A stretch of 64,000 nucleotides of DNA from Tetracentron sinense. Lineage: Eukaryota; Streptophyta; Magnoliopsida; Trochodendrales; Trochodendraceae. The stretch's first letter is position 1. Every line of letters starts with the position of its first letter. The stretch spans positions 58,708,944-58,772,943 of the forward strand of contig CM026552.1 of the NCBI GenBank assembly GCA_015143295.1, read 5' to 3'. A program made the position numbers and the translations under genes. A model generated the notes under the pieces. That model was not told the DNA's origin and ran no database searches. It was given only the letters and a program-made list of their open reading frames with translations. Positions 20,370 to 33,700 of the stretch are shown piece by piece.

Positions 20370-23300
20370 ATGACTAATTTTTTGATCTGGAATATCCGGG
20401 GTATTGGTAATCTCACCTCTAAAACTAGATTAAAGCAGATAATTCCACCAACCATATTGTGCTTTCAGCTATTATAGAACCAAAAAAAAATCTTGATAAC
20501 CTTTCTGAGGTTTACAAGTCTATTGGTATGGATTCTCATTTGGATGCTCAACATTCTCATCCCCAAATTTGGTTGTTCTAGAAAAATCACCTTCAAGTCA
20601 ATTATGTTTTATCCACAGATCAAGTGATAATTGTAGATATCTCTTCATTAGATTTTAATAGTATAAGATGTGCTTTCATTTACGCAAAATGTACTAGAAT
20701 GGATCGATTATCTCTGTGGGATGATCTTTGTTCTGCTTTTATAGCTTTTTCAGGTCCATATTTTATAGGTGGTGATTTTAATGCAATCTCTGCCTCAAAT
20801 GAAAAATTGGGTGGCAGAGATGTTAACCTTGATTGCATGGAAGACTTTAATAATATGATCAATGAGTTAGGTCTCATGGATATGGGATTTACAGGTAATC
20901 AATTTACTTGGTGCAACAATCAGGTAGGTAGTCATCGTATTTATGCTCGTTTAGATCACATTCTGTTTAATCTTGACTGGAATAATAATTTCAATACCTC
21001 TTTAGTTAAACATCTATCTAGAGTTGCCTCAGATCATTCTCCCATTTTATTAGAGTTTGGTAACTCCCAAATCAGAAAGCCCTCTTCCTTTAAGTTTCAA
21101 CAAATGTGGACTAAACATCCTGATTTTTTAAGACTAGTTTCTGAATCTTGGGGGCATCCTATCCTGGCTAATCCTCTTATATTTTCTTCCTCAAGCTAAA
21201 AAGGCTTAAAACTTACTTAAAAACTTGGAATAGAGATGTTGTAGCACCCCGGACTTTTTCATCTTTAATGAATGGCACTTTCGTAGCTAATTGGCCGTTT
21301 TCGTAGTCTAATTAATAAATAAGGGAGAAATCGGAAATTCCGAAATGTCAGAAATGTTCGTTTTCGAAAGACGGATCCAACGCAAGTTGAATCGTCGAAA
21401 TTCGACGAGCGAGTCAAAAGATATGGTCAAAACAGTCCAGACATACAGAGCACCGATCGCTCGGTCCAGTCAACGATCGATCGGTCCATAACCGATCGAT
21501 CGGTAGCTATCGCACGGTCAGAAATTTTGTATGGGGAAATTTTCCAGAGAGTGATTTTTTGATCGGTCGATCGGTCATAAACACCGATCGCTCGGTAGGC
21601 AACCGATCGATCGGTCATAACCACCGATCGCTCGGTCTTCGCATTTTTGCAGAAATTTCAGTAAGGGCGTTTTCATCTTTTGGGTGTTAAACCCTTACCC
21701 ATAAGGGTTTGCTCGATCCTTTGAGGCCTCACTTACAACATTAAGGGATTTTGAGAGATAGAGAGAAAGGAGAAGGGGATTTGCAACTAGGGTTTTCCAT
21801 TGGAGAAGGAATCAAAGGGGTTTAAGAACCCTAGCTCACCCCAACTCGAGTTGCTTCAAGTTCAAGGCTCAAGCTCGTGTGGGGACTCATTCTCCAAGCT
21901 AGGGCAGCGATCCTACGGCGTTTTTGAAAGGGGTTTCTTCCCCAACTCAAGTCCCCTTCAAGCAAAGGCTTCCTCCTTCCACATAGAGCTTTTATTTCAA
22001 GGTTTCTTCAAGATCAAGCCTTGATCTAAGGTTAGTACACTCTACTAACTTTCTTTAGCAATAATCTAGTTTCCCCTTTGACATTATGATGTTGGTCTTG
22101 TATCTTCCCTTACTTGAAATGTGCTATACTTCCTAAACCTAAACAAGATAAATGTGAATGTGGGGTTGTATGTATGAATGGTGGATGTAGAGGCGATTGG
22201 ATGCCGTTGGACGTGGTGAAATGTGGGTATGGAAAATGGTGGAAGGGCACTCTATGAATAATGAACATACTTGGATGTTGTGTTGGAAATTTATGCGCTA
22301 AAAAGGGGAAATAAAACTACTAAAATGTTGCACACCGGATGTTTGATAATATGCCTAAACCAAGAATAAATGAAATTGATAAAGGAAATGGATGTAAGCT
22401 TTATGTAATTATTCTTGTAAATGATGACTTGACCAAATGCCATGTTGATCACCTAAATGCTTACATGTTATACTATGAATTGAAATATGATGCGATATCC
22501 CTCTTGTTACACGTGTCCCCATGATTTTCACTATTGGCACGCCCACGAGCACACATGCATGCATGAAACCGGGTTTTTCAAGATTGTATTATACATGTTG
22601 AATCAAGAAATGGAACAAGAACATGACAAGGAGGTTGGTAGCCCAAGGAAGGGTGCTAGCCTCTGGCTCACAAGAGAAATGGAACAAGAACATGACAAGG
22701 AGGTTGGTAGCCCTAGGAAGGGTGCTAGCCTCTGGCTCACAAGAGAAATGGGACAAGAACATGACAAGGAGGTTGGTAGCCTAAGGAAGGGTGCTAGCCT
22801 CTGGCTCACAAGTATACAAGTCAAGAACAAATTAAGACATGAAATACAAGACAAGACATGACACACATACATGATTTGACCGAGACACGAAAAAGGTTTC
22901 TGAGACATGAGTTTTATCGAGGTTTTTGCATTCATACACGCATGTCAAGATATGGCTATGTATCTTATGCTTTCACTATTGCTTTAAATTAATATCTTGT
23001 ATTGCTCACTGTTGTTATGCTTTCACTATTGTTATGGTTAGCTAGTAGTTTGTACTCGCTGAGTATTCCATGCTCAGCCGTACTTTTATGTCGGCAGGTA
23101 CTGTGGATGTCCTCGACCCCGAGCCTTGGGTCGAGGAGGAGTATGTAGAGGAGAGGGAGCCACCTATCCCATGACAGTCTCAGGAGGATGGGGACTTGGA
23201 TGTGTGGCCATACCTCGACTACTGTTGAGAGGAGAGGGTTAGAGAGTTCCTTTTTGTATTTTGATAGGTGGGCATGTCCACCCTTACTTTGATTGTAATT

Positions 23301-23971
23301 GGTATATGTTAACTTGGAATACTATTTGGAGTTATAGAAGAAAAGAAAAAGTTGGCTTATGCTTCTGCACTTATGTTTAGTTTCCGTGCTCTGATTATCA
23401 TTGTATTATATTATGTTTAGCCTCTTGCATTACAGGATGGTTTGACAGGTACACGTAGTCACCTCTAAAGTATCCCTTAACTCCTAGGGGGTATTTTGGG
23501 GCGCGACAGATGTCTTTGGTAATATTTTCTTAAAAATTAACTCTCTTGAAAAAAAAATTTATGACTTGGAAGAGGATATCCAAAGATCTTGGGACGACGT
23601 GAAAAATTCTTCTTTGTCTATTCTTAAAGATGAATTGAAGTCTGTTCTTCTTTATGAAGAAATATTTTGGAGACAGAAATCTAGAATTCAATGGCTTAAA
23701 GAAGGTGATAAAAATACGAAGTTTTTTCACATGGTCACAAAATCTAGAAGAGGTCGTAACTATATTTCTAGGATTCAAGATGAACAAGGCAATTGGTTAG
23801 AATCTCAGGATGATAGAGGTAATGAAGCGGTGAACGTTTTTCAAAAATTGCTCTCTTCTAATAATGCTAATCATGATAATAATATTTTACATCATATCCC
23901 TTGCATTATTTCGGAGGAAAACAGTAGCTCTATATCTACTTCCCCCTCTTTAGAAGAAATCAAAAAGGTTG
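20370..23971 (+). pseudogene. LINE A ORF2, endonuclease part and linker only, broken
   Basis: ATG at 20370 opens MTNFLIWNIRGIGN, the usual start of the plant L1 endonuclease. IIEPKKN (about 20470) keeps the catalytic glutamate, but the frame is shifted between 20400 and 20620. The remainder is well kept at 20624-21199: YFIGGDFNAIS, the GNQFTWCNN block and DHSPILLEF near the end, with the catalytic SDH region present. A solo LTR separates NRDV from FGNIF. The linker to the reverse transcriptase follows at 23514-23971 (EEIFWRQKSRIQWLKEGDKNTKFFH, given here only as landmark WLKEGDKNTKFFH). No reverse transcriptase remains. Confidence 0.8.
21240..23508 (+). mobile_element. Solo LTR, Tekay-like subfamily B
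   Basis: The LTR runs from TGTAGCACCCCGGAC to GGGGCGCGACA, 2269 bp. Its target duplication GATGT lies at 21235-21239 and 23509-23513. It splits LINE A ORF2. Parts are palindrome cluster (21450-21635), GGTTAGTACACTC (22032), three tandem units of about 69 bp (22606-22815), hairpin (23058-23078) and a short MSAG frame from 23088. Very similar to the E1 LTR. Confidence 0.92.
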
Positions 23972-25674
23972 TGTCGCGACCCAAAACCCACCCTAGGAGT
24001 TAGAGTGAACTTTGGACGACTAATCATGGCTTACATGACTTGCTTGACAAACCAACCTGCAAAAACCCATAGAGCATATACAATAGAGGATGATAGCGGA
24101 AACATAACTATAAAACACAGCGGAAGTCTAACAACCTCTAAGTATATACACATGGTCCAAGTTTTAATACAAAGAAATCGAAACAAAGAAAGTGCGGACA
24201 TGCCCGCCAAAATACATGGATATAATCACTCATGCTCACCCACAGCTAATCCACTCAGAATCTAACACCACCTACTGATAACCCTCTACGGGAGGTTCCT
24301 CCAAAGGTTCCTCGACGTACTCCTCTTCCACCCATGGACCAGGAGCACAAACATCAAATGGAGCAGCAACTCCCTCAGAACCTGCCGACATAAGAAGTAC
24401 GGCTGAGCATGGAATACTCAGCGGGTACCAAATACTAACCAATAGTCATAGCATAAAAATGGCAATACATAAATCAGGAGCAATTCATATATGTTAGACG
24501 GAAACAATTCATATCATACAAGGAAGTAAAGCAATTTATAATCATGCTTGTATTTCGTAGAAAGCCGATAAAACCTCTTGAAAACATCGTGCACTTGACT
24601 TGGCTTGAAATATCTTTTCGTACTTGAAAGCTTGTCGTGTTTGTCTTACTTGATCTTGTCGAGCGTGTCGTACTTGTCATGTCATGCATGTCATGCGTGC
24701 TTGCTTGTGATCATGTAACTTGTGAGATACACTTGTGAGATATCCTTGTGAGATGTGCTTGAGAGATGCCTTGAGAGGGAAGGGAGACCCTTCTTTATGC
24801 AATGCACTTGCGAGGGAAGGGAGACCCTTCTTCATGATATGTATGTACTTGCGAGGGAAGGGAGGCCCTTCTTCATGATATGCACTTGTGAGTGAGGGGA
24901 GACCCCTCGTGGAATGTTGGTTCTTGTTTTCTTGTGAAAAGCGAGGTAAAACATATCGTAGGATATGTCCCACCTCTAACCATGTTCTTGAAAACCTTGA
25001 TAAATCATGTCATGCATGCCGTGCTCGTGGGAACCGTGTACATACTTGCATTTAAATTTAAATATGACATTTGGGTAATTTCACAACACATATAACATCA
25101 ATGATTGAGCAATGTAATATTCATATCATTTAGGGAAAGCAAGATAACACACTATCATAGGCCTTAGTAATATTGATAATTTATTAGGCATGCATTTCCT
25201 AATTTACAACTCATTTTATTCACCATGGCATTTCATCAAACATGGTGTGTTCATTATTCATTATTCATTTAAACCTAAATCATGATTTTCTAGGTGAGTT
25301 TACTCACATCATAAAGGTGTGTTTATTATGGATACAATGCCCTCCCCATTTTTATCATCACAACACAACCCTTGGCATCCAATCGCCCATTCCATCTCCA
25401 TTCACCATTCACAACCATCCATCTCATAGCACATGTGTAAATGAAAGAAAATCAAAAGAAATAAAGGGAAAAGAGGAACTATAACTAGGAGGGTAGTAAG
25501 AAGTACCGACCTTGAAGAAATGAGGAAGAAACCCCTTTCAAAAAAAATCGTGAGGTGCTGCCCTAGCTTGGGGAACGCTCTCCACGAGTGCTTGAGCCGT
25601 GATCTTGGAGAAAAACCGGACTTGAAGTGATCTAGGGTCTCAAAACCCCTTTGATTCTTCTCCAAAAGCAAAAC
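23972..25674 (-). mobile_element. LTR C1 (Tekay-like subfamily C), truncated by insertion of E0
   Basis: It begins TGTCGCGACCC at 23972 inside LINE A and is cut at 25674 where E0 starts. It aligns with LTR C2 at 62174-64000. Tandem GAGGGAAGGGAGACCCTTCTT-like units (core GGGAAGGGAGACCC) lie at about 24730-24910, and the hairpin is at 24402-24422. Its U3 with promoter is not in the window, nor is its second end. GGTTG at 23967-23971 would be its left target-site copy. Confidence 0.85.
24272..24391 (-). CDS. LTR micro-ORF (MSAG...PWVEEEYVEE), copy in LTR C1
   Basis: ATG to stop gives 39 residues starting MSAGSEGVAAPFDVC, with the acidic core PGPWVEEEYVEE and a proline/glutamate-rich end. The ATG lies about 12 bases after the conserved hairpin. 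The protein has no known family that I recognise. Its core is shared with frames at the same place in the other LTR subfamilies here, with mostly third-position differences. Expression is unproven. Confidence 0.45.
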   Translation of the reverse strand: MSAGSEGVAAPFDVCAPGPWVEEEYVEEPLEEPPVEGYQ

Positions 25675-26204
25675 TGTAGAACCCCGGATCTTGATGGCCA
25701 TGTACGACGAATGATATCATATACTAAAGCATGTAAGAATGTATTTATGGTGTATTGGTGTTTGGAATGAAATAGGCAAGAGTATAGAATACTCTTGAGT
25801 ATTGACAAGGGTTATGCCTTGGCATACCCTCGACTCTAAATAGCCCTAGCGTTCACACCGCTCGTCGGAATCAAGCGATTCTTAGATTTTTGGAAAGGTA
25901 ATTGAACCTTCTTCGGGGTTCATGTTGATCACTTGTCTTGGTTTTGAGTTGGTGTTAGGTCAAAAGACCGATTTCTGAAGTCGGGTCGGTTTAAAATCTG
26001 GATTGACGAAACCCAATTTCGGATCAGTCAGGTTTAGGGACAAAATGGTCCAAGAAAAATGAAGAATTGGAAGTTATGAAAAACATGAAAGTTGTTCTCC
26101 TTCGAAATGCGAATCCAACGCAAGTTGAATCGTCAAAATTGGACAAGCGAGTCAAAAGTTATGGCCGAGATACGAAAACGCAAAAAATGCTGAAGCTTTC
26201 TGCA

Positions 26205-26461
26205 AAAGTTGCGATCGCTCGTAGGGACCCTACGAACGATCGTAGCGGAGCTACGAACGATCGTAGAGTTGCTATGATCGATTGTAAAGCCCCAGAAATG
26301 CTGGAAACTCTCGGGTGAAACTATGATTGATCGTAGGAAGCTACGATCGATCGTAGAAGGCTACGATCAATCATAAATCGCTACGAACGATCGTAGATAC
26401 GCGATTTTACTTTCTTGGATGCGATTTTTTAGGGGTTTTTCACCCCTTACACTATAAATAG
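26205..26461 (+). promoter_or_regulatory. Palindrome cluster and TATA box of the E0 LTR
   Basis: Copies of CTACGATCGATCGTAG and CTACGAACGATCGTAG fill 26205-26400, followed by CTATAAATAG at 26452-26461. Confidence 0.75.
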
Positions 26462-27919
26462 AAGACTTTAGGAGGGTTTTTGGGTTACCCTAAACCAAGG
26501 AGAGTTCCTAGAAAGAGAAGGAAAGGATCTTGAGCATTCCAAAGAGGGTTTTGCTTGAAACCAAGAAGAGCTTCAATCAAGGGTTGGATCTTCCCCAAAT
26601 CAAGCTTGGATCATTCAAATCAAGTGAGGATTTCTCAAGGGGTTTCTTCAACCTAGAAATTGATCCAAAGAGGTTAGTAAACTACTATCTAGCCTTGTTA
26701 TCATACAAAGATGATTCAAATAGGTGATTTTAATTCTATTATGATACAAATAGGAAGTGTGGAAATTTGGGTGAACTAGATCATAAATAAACAATCAAAT
26801 AAGGTTTTACAAATTGGGGGTTTTTCAATAACAAGGATGAATATGGCTAAACTTGTAAGAAAATTGTAATACCTTTAAATGAACCATGATTTTAAGTATA
26901 CTATGATGCAATGACAAACAAGGGATTTTGGGTGAACTTGATTATGTTCAAATAAGCAAATAAGGATTTAAGATTTTGGGGGTTTTCCAATAAAAGGGTG
27001 AATATGACTATAAGTGCAAGTAAGTGTTAATATCCTCCAAGGAATCATGATTTTAAGTGTGATATGATGAATTAGGCTTAGAAGCCATGATTGTTATGAT
27101 GTGACGCAATGAATGAAATGTTCTACATTCTAGAATTGTTTAAGTATGTTATGATGCTAATATACCTTGTATGAACCATATGAGTTACTTAAGGTCTTCA
27201 AGTATACTATAATGATCATTATGCCTTGTATGAACATGTTTAATTAGTTAAAGCTTTCCACATAGATGTTATAATGCTCACAAGCACTCTACGCATGATA
27301 AGTATTGCACGACCGTGGTTTTTCTCATAAGCATGAATTTTCAAGAAAATATAAGAGGATTTTCAAAGGCATTCATAAGTAAGAAGCATACATGCATAAG
27401 CATAGACTAAGCCAAACTTTGGGTTGGCATTCTAAGATCGGTTACTCCACGCTCACAAGGATCAAGTCTAGATCTTGCATGAACTCCACGGATCATAAGT
27501 CTCGCAAGGCTTTTCAAGAACTCATAAGAAACTCACAAGTCTAAGATCTTGCATATGTCTCCAAGGAGAACAAGCTCACAAGGATCATAAGCTCACAAGA
27601 AGCTCACAAGTACTCATAAGCTCACAAGAAGCTCATAAGCTCACAAGTACTCACAAGCTCACAAGAACTCTAAGCTCACAAGAACTCATAAGAAAACACG
27701 AGGCTCACAAGCATTCATAAGAACTCATAAGCATACATGAGAGGGTTTGTTTTCCATGAAAAGAACGAGTTTTATGAAAGGTTTTTCCCGACGGGTTTTA
27801 AAGCATGGATTTTGGTGATTTGTATTCTTTTACGCACTGTATAAAATATTGTGATTATGATAGCATTGTTAGCTAGTAGATTTTGCTCGTTGAGTATTCC
27901 ATGCTCAGCCGTACATGTT

Positions 27920-28051
27920 ATGTCGGCAGGTACACGGACTCCATTTGACATCTGTGATCAGGGGCCCTGGATAGAGGAGGATTATGGTGAGGAGGAGCCA
28001 TATGTAGAGCCTCAGGAGGAGGCAAATGACTTAGACCACTGGCCCTTTTAG
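27920..28051 (+). CDS. LTR micro-ORF (MSAG...PWIEEDYGEE), copy in E0
   Basis: ATG to stop gives 43 residues starting MSAGTRTPFDICDQ, with the core GPWIEEDYGEEEPYVEP and ending LDHWPF. It starts 10 bases after the hairpin. Its counterpart in the subfamily A solo LTR reads QGPWIKEDYGEE at the same place but does not begin with ATG. No known domain is recognised. Confidence 0.45.
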   Translation: MSAGTRTPFDICDQGPWIEEDYGEEEPYVEPQEEANDLDHWPF

Positions 28052-28322
28052 AGTGATTACATAGAGAGAGAGAGAGAGTATTATCATTTTGTATTTTGAT
28101 AGGTGGGCATGTCCACGTTTACTTTTGTGATGTATGTACAAACTTGGAATACATAGCATGTACAGAAAAGAAATTTTTGGATTACGCTTCCGCACATTGG
28201 TTTAAGCTTCCGCCTTATTCATGATTATGGTTGTCATGACTTGGATGTTATTATAGGATGGTTTGGTATCGGATATGGCACATCACGAGCCAAAGTATCC
28301 CTAACTCCCAGGGGGTATTTTG

Positions 28323-30660
28323 TGTCACGCCCCAAAATACCCCCTAGGAGTTAAGGGATACTTTAGAGGTGACTACGTGTACCTGTCAAACCATCCTGTA
28401 ATGCAAGAGGCTAAACATAACATAATACAATGATAATCAGAGCGCGGAACTAAACATAAGTGCGAAAGCATAAGCCAACTTTTTCTTTTCTTCTATTACT
28501 CCATATGGTATTCCAAGTTAACATATACTAAATACAATCAAAGTAAAGGTGGACATGCCCACCTATCAAAATACAAAAAGGAACTTTCTAACACTGTCCT
28601 CTCAACAGTAGTCGAGGTATGGCCACACATCCAAGTCCCCATCCTCTTGAGACTGCCATGGGGTAGGTGGCTCCCTCTCCTCTACATACTCCTCCTCGAC
28701 CCAAGGCTCGGGGTCGAGGACATCCACAGTACCTGCCGACATAAAAGTACGGCTGAGCATGGAATACTCAGCGAGTACAAACTACTAGCTAACCATAACA
28801 ATAGCGAAGCATAACAACAGTGAGCAATACAAGATATTAATTTAAAGCAATAGTGAAAGCATAAGATACATAGCCATATCTTGACATGCGTGTATGAATG
28901 CAAAAACCTCGGTAAAACTCATGTCTCGGAAACCCTTTTCGTGTCTCGGTCAAATCATGTATATGTGTCGTGTCTTGTCTTGTATTTCATGTCTTGATTT
29001 GTTCTTGACTTGTATACTTGTGAGCCAGAGGCTAGCACCCTTCCTTGGGCTACCAACCTCCTTGTCATGTTCTTGTTCCATTTCTCTTGTGAGCCAGAGG
29101 CTAGCACCCTTCCTTGGGCTACCAACCTCCTTGTCATGTTCTTGCTTCATTTCTCTTGTGAGCCAGAGGCTAGCACCCTTCCTTGGGCTACCAACCTCCT
29201 TGTCATGTTCTCTCTTGCATTTCACTTGTGAGCCAGAGGCTAGCACCCTTCCTAGGGCTACCAACCTCCTTGTCATGTTCTCTCTTGCATTTCATATACA
29301 AATACAATCTTGGAAAAACCCGGTTTCATACATGCATGCGTGCTTGTGTGCTTGTCAATAGTGGTAATCATGATGACATACTTGAACGGGCGGATCACAT
29401 GACTATGGCATTTCAATCCTTAACATAGTGGTATGAAAATTTAGGCAACATATAGCACAATTGAGCAATTTATCATTTCTAAGAACAATTACACAATTTC
29501 TATTTCCATTTTTCTTCATTAAGTCCATTTATCCCTTGTTTAGTCATTTTATCAAACACCCGGTGGGCCACATTTCTTAGTCCTTCTATTTCCCTTATTT
29601 AGTGCGTATTTTTCATCAAGACATCAAGGTACATTCGTTATTTGTAAAGTGCCCATCTTCCATTTTCCTTTTCACACATCACACAACATCCATACGGCAT
29701 CCAATCGCCTCAATCGACATCCCATCCACACATCCATACCTTTTTCTTATCTTGTTTATATTTAGTGAAGATGATACATTTTGTAAGGAAGAAAACATAC
29801 TATCAAGAGTCACATTTCACAATAAAAAATCTAGATTATTGCTAAGGGAAGTTAGTAGAGTGTACTAACCTTAGATCAAGGCTTGATGTTGAAGAAACCT
29901 TGAAATAAAAGCTCTATTTGGAAGGAGGAAGCCTTTGCTTTAAGGGGACTTGAGTTGGGGAAGAAACCCTTTTCAAAAACGCCGTAGGATCGCTGCCCTA
30001 GCTTGGAGAATGAGTCCCCCCACGAGCTTGAGCCTTGAACTTGAAGCAACTCGAGTTGGGGTGAGCTAGGGTTCTTAAACCCCTTTGATTTCTTCTCCAA
30101 TGGAAAACCCTAGTTGCAAATCCCCTTCTCCTTTCTCTCTATCTCTCAAAATCCCTTAAGTTCTGTGAATGAAGCCCTAAAGGCTCGAGCAAGCCTTAAG
30201 GAGGAAGGGTTTAACCCCCAAAAGACGAAAAAGCCCTTAATGAAAATTCTGAAAAACACGAAGACCGAGCGATCGGCGGTTATGACCGATCGATCGGTTG
30301 CCTACCGATCGATCGGTGTTTATGACCGATCGACCGGTCAAAAACTCACTCTCTGGAAAATTTCCCCATACAAAATTTCTGACCGCGCGATAGCTACCGA
30401 TCGATCGGTTATGGACCGATCGATCGCTGATTGAACCGAGCGATCGGTTCTCTATATGTCTGGACTGTTTTGACCATATCTTTTGACTGGCTTGTCGGAT
30501 TTTGACGATTCAACTTGCGTTGGGTTCGTCTTTCGAAAACGAACATTTCTGACGTTTCGGAATTTACGATTTCTCCCTTATTTATTAATTTGACTACAAA
30601 AACGGCCAATTAGCTACGAAGGTGCCATTCATTAAAGATGAAAAAGTCCGGGGTGCTACA
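28323..30660 (-). repeat. E1 3' LTR (subfamily B)
   Basis: It runs TGTCACGCCCC to GGGGTGCTACA on the plus strand, 2338 bp. The minus-strand polypurine tract borders it at 30661-30673. The palindrome cluster lies at 30263-30449. The conserved GGTTAGTACAC signal is on the minus strand near 29868. Four tandem units of about 70 bp, each with CTTGTGAGCCAGAGGCTAGC, lie at 29019-29290. The hairpin is at 28752-28772. It preserves the uninterrupted site (CACATGACTATGGC, near 29397) into which E2 inserted in the other LTR. Confidence 0.93.
28602..28742 (-). CDS. LTR micro-ORF (MSAG...PWVEEEYVEE), copy in E1 3' LTR
   Basis: ATG to stop gives 46 residues starting MSAGTVDVLDPEPWVEE and ending WPYLDYC. 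The E2 frame has the same length and the same two ends. The composition is strongly acidic, without a membrane segment. The start lies about 10 bases downstream of the hairpin. No known family is recognised. Confidence 0.5.
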   Translation of the reverse strand: MSAGTVDVLDPEPWVEEEYVEEREPPTPWQSQEDGDLDVWPYLDYC

Positions 30661-30770
30661 TTCTCCCCCCCTTACAAAAATTTCGTCCTCGAAATTTGGA
30701 CAATGCGTGCTTTACAATTTAAACAACTTAGCATAACAATTTGAAACAAATTTACAAGTCATACATAAAA

Positions 30771-33700
30771 TCATTCAAACAACTCGGGGTACTTCGCCTT
30801 GACTTCGGCCTCACGTTCCCATGTAGCCTCTTCTCGAGCGTGATGATGCCATTGCACGAGAACTAGCGGAATAGTCTTGTTGCGAAGTACTTGGTCTCTT
30901 CGATCCAAAATATGAACCGGCTTCTCAACCAAAGTGAGATCCTCTCGAATCTCAACCGGATCAAGCTCGATGACGTGAGAAGGATCCGGGATGTACTTCC
31001 GAAGCTGGGAGATATGAAACACGTTGTGGACCGCCGCCATGTCAGCGGGCAAAGCAACACGGTAAGCCACCTCGCCAACTCGAGTAATGATCTCGAACGG
31101 ACCCACATATCTCGGGCTAAGCTTGCCTCTCTTCCCGAATCGCATAACACCTTTGGTCGGTGAAATCCTTACAAACACAAAATCACCGACTCGGAATTCA
31201 AGATCCCTCCTTCGGTTGTCGGCATAGCTTTTCTGTCTATCTTGTGCGGTCTTTAACCTTTCCCGGATAAGCTTGACCCTATCCGCGGTTTGTTCAATTA
31301 ACTCGGGGCCCAAAATCTTTCTTTCTCCCACTTCATCCCAATACAACGGGGATCTACAACTCCTTCCGTACAAAGCCTCGAAAGGCGCCATTTGTATGCT
31401 TTCTTGATAACTATTGTTGTAAGCGAATTCCACCAAAGGTAGGTGATCTTCCCAACTTCCCTTGAAGTCTAGCATACATGCTCGGAGCATATCTTCAATA
31501 ACCTGATTCACCCTCTCGGTTTGCCCGTCGGTCTGTGGGTGGAAAGCTGTGCTAAAGTCTAATCGGGAGCCCATTGCACCTTGAAAACTTTTCTAAAACC
31601 TGGATGTGAATCTTGGGTCTCTATCCGACACAATACGCACTGGCACCCCATGCAATCGGACTATTTCTTTGATGTATAGTTCTGCTAACTGGTTGGAGTT
31701 GAATGTAGTCCGGTATGGTAAGAAATGAGCGGACTTCGTGAGTCTATCAATAACTACCCATATAGCATCGGTCTTCTTGACCGTCTTCGGCAATCCCACG
31801 ATGAAGTCCATAGAGATATGTTCCCATTTCCACTCGGGAATAGGGAGAGACTGCAAAAGACCCGCTGGTCTCAAATGCTCTGCTTTCACCTGTTGGCATA
31901 CCAAACACCGTGCCACATACTCCGCAACCTCCCTCTTCATGTTTCGCCACCAAAAGTGACTCTTGAGGTTCCGGTACATCTTTGTCCCCCCGGGATGCAC
32001 TGTATACTTAGACCGGTGAGCTTCGTCCATAATCTCTCTCCGAAGGTCTGCATTGGCTGGGACACAAAGCCTTCCCTTGAATGTAATAGCACCTCGGCTA
32101 GTGAGAGAGAAGTCCGTACTACCCTTGGCCACTTCCTTATCCCGGAAAGCCAACAAGTCAGTGTCTGTGGCTTGATACTCCTGGATCAAGTCTATAAGGT
32201 ACGGCCGAACTGTAACATTTGCCAAAACCGGACTGCGGACAGAATCGTTCACACTGATGTCTAGATTTGCCAAATCGTCTAACAGTCTCCATTCCCGCAC
32301 CAACATGTGAGCCAACAACCCCGATGGTTTCCTACTCAGAGCGTCTGCCACCACATTTGCTTTTCCCGGGTGATATTGGATAGTGCACTCGTAGTCCTTT
32401 AAGAACTCAATCCAACGCCGTTGTCGTAAGTTTAACTCTTTTTGGGAAAAGAGATACTTGAGGCTCTTGTGGTCCGTGTACACATAGAACTCCACCCCGT
32501 ACAGATAATGTCGCCAAATTTTAAGTGCAAACACGACCGCCGCAAGCTCCAAGTCGTGAGTGGGGTAGTTCTTTTCATGCTCTTTCAACTGCCTTGATGC
32601 ATAGGCAATGACTTTCTTGTGTTGCATTAGGACACACCCGAGTCCGACGTGCGAGGCATCACTATACACCTCATACCCAAAAGGTCCAGATGGCACAGTA
32701 AGGACAGGGGCTGTGGTGAGGCGTTTCTTCAACTCTTGGAAACTTACTTCACATCGGTCACTCCAACTGAACTTTGCATTTTTCCTTGTCAAGTAGGTGA
32801 GAGGTGCAGCCAAACTGGAGAATCCCTCCACAAATCTCCGGTAGTAGCCTGCCAATCCGAGGAAACTACGTATCTCCGTAACGCTCTTGGGCCTCTCCCA
32901 ACTCATGACTGCCTCAACCTTGGCTGGATCTACAGAAATACCCTCGGCCGACACCACGTGTCCAAGAAATGCGACTTTCTCTAGCCAGAACTCGCACTTA
33001 CTCAATTTGGCATATAGCCTATGCTCTCTCAACATCTCCAGAGCAAGACGGAGGTCTCGTGCGTGATCTACCCGTGTCTGGGAATACACCAAAATGTCAT
33101 CAATGAATGCAATCACGCATCGATCCAAGTAAGATCGGAACACCCGGTTCATCAAATCCATGAATGCCGCCGGTGCATTCGTCAGCCCAAAAGGCATGAC
33201 AAGGAACTCGTAATGCCCATACCGAGTCCTGAAAGCCGTCTTCTGAACATCTTCCGCCTTGATCCTTAATTGGTGATACCCCGATCTAAGATCAATCTTG
33301 GAGAAGAATCTCGCTCCCTTCAGTTGGTCAAACAAGTCGTCTATCCTTGGCAAGGGATAACGATTCTTGATAGTTACCTTGTTCAACTGACGGTAGTCTA
33401 TACACATCCTCATAGACCCGTCCTTCTTCTTCACAAAGAGAACCGGAGCTCCCCACGGCGAGACACTTGGTTGGATGAAACCAAGTTGTTGTAACTCCTC
33501 AATCTGCTTCTTTAGTTCTTCAAGCTCTATAGGGGCCATTCTATATGGTGCCCTTGAAATCGGAGCGGTACCCGGAGCAAGCTCTATAGCGAATTCGATC
33601 TCTCTATCAGGAGGTAATCCGGGAAGTTCTTCCGGGAACACATCTAAGAACTCACTCACAACTGGAATAGCCGATGAGTTTTGTGCTTCTGGGTGTGCTA

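Larger units (their letters stand above)
15790..23971 (+). mobile_element. LINE A, degraded L1-type LINE split by three LTR insertions
   Basis: L1 coding pieces occur at 15836-15844, 18498-20100, 20370-21239 and 23514-23971. Solo LTRs at 15845-18492 and 21240-23508 separate them. Precise target duplications (AAAAC, GATGT) show that each flank was once continuous. At 23972 LTR C1 cuts in, and the rest of ORF2 (reverse transcriptase, zinc finger, RNase H, tail) is not in the window. The 5' limit is not defined; AGGGTTTCATGG-type leader sequence resembles that of LINE B. Clearly older than LINE B. Confidence 0.85.
25675..28322 (+). mobile_element. Element E0: 5' LTR (Tekay-like subfamily A), interrupted by E1
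   Basis: It starts TGTAGAACCCCGGATC at 25675, and the last 10 bases of the LTR (GGTCGCGACA) lie at 50457-50466, beyond E1. The total is about 2658 bp. Parts are palindrome cluster (26205-26400), TATA box CTATAAATAG (26452-26461), GGTTAGTAAAC signal, repeated CTCACAAG-type sequence (about 27480-27740), hairpin (27889-27909), small frame (27920-28051) and a GA microsatellite (28062-28077). The element is broken: only the LTR, primer site and a few bases remain. Confidence 0.85.

Noticed and set aside
22606-22815. CRISPR-like look of regularly spaced repeats
   Set aside because: Units are contiguous LTR tandem repeats in a plant genome, without unique spacers of fixed length or cas genes.
28894-29361. 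155-codon open frame in the E1 LTR
   Set aside because: It translates the 70-bp tandem repeat in one of several open frames. The repeats lack stop codons in many frames and there is no codon-position bias.
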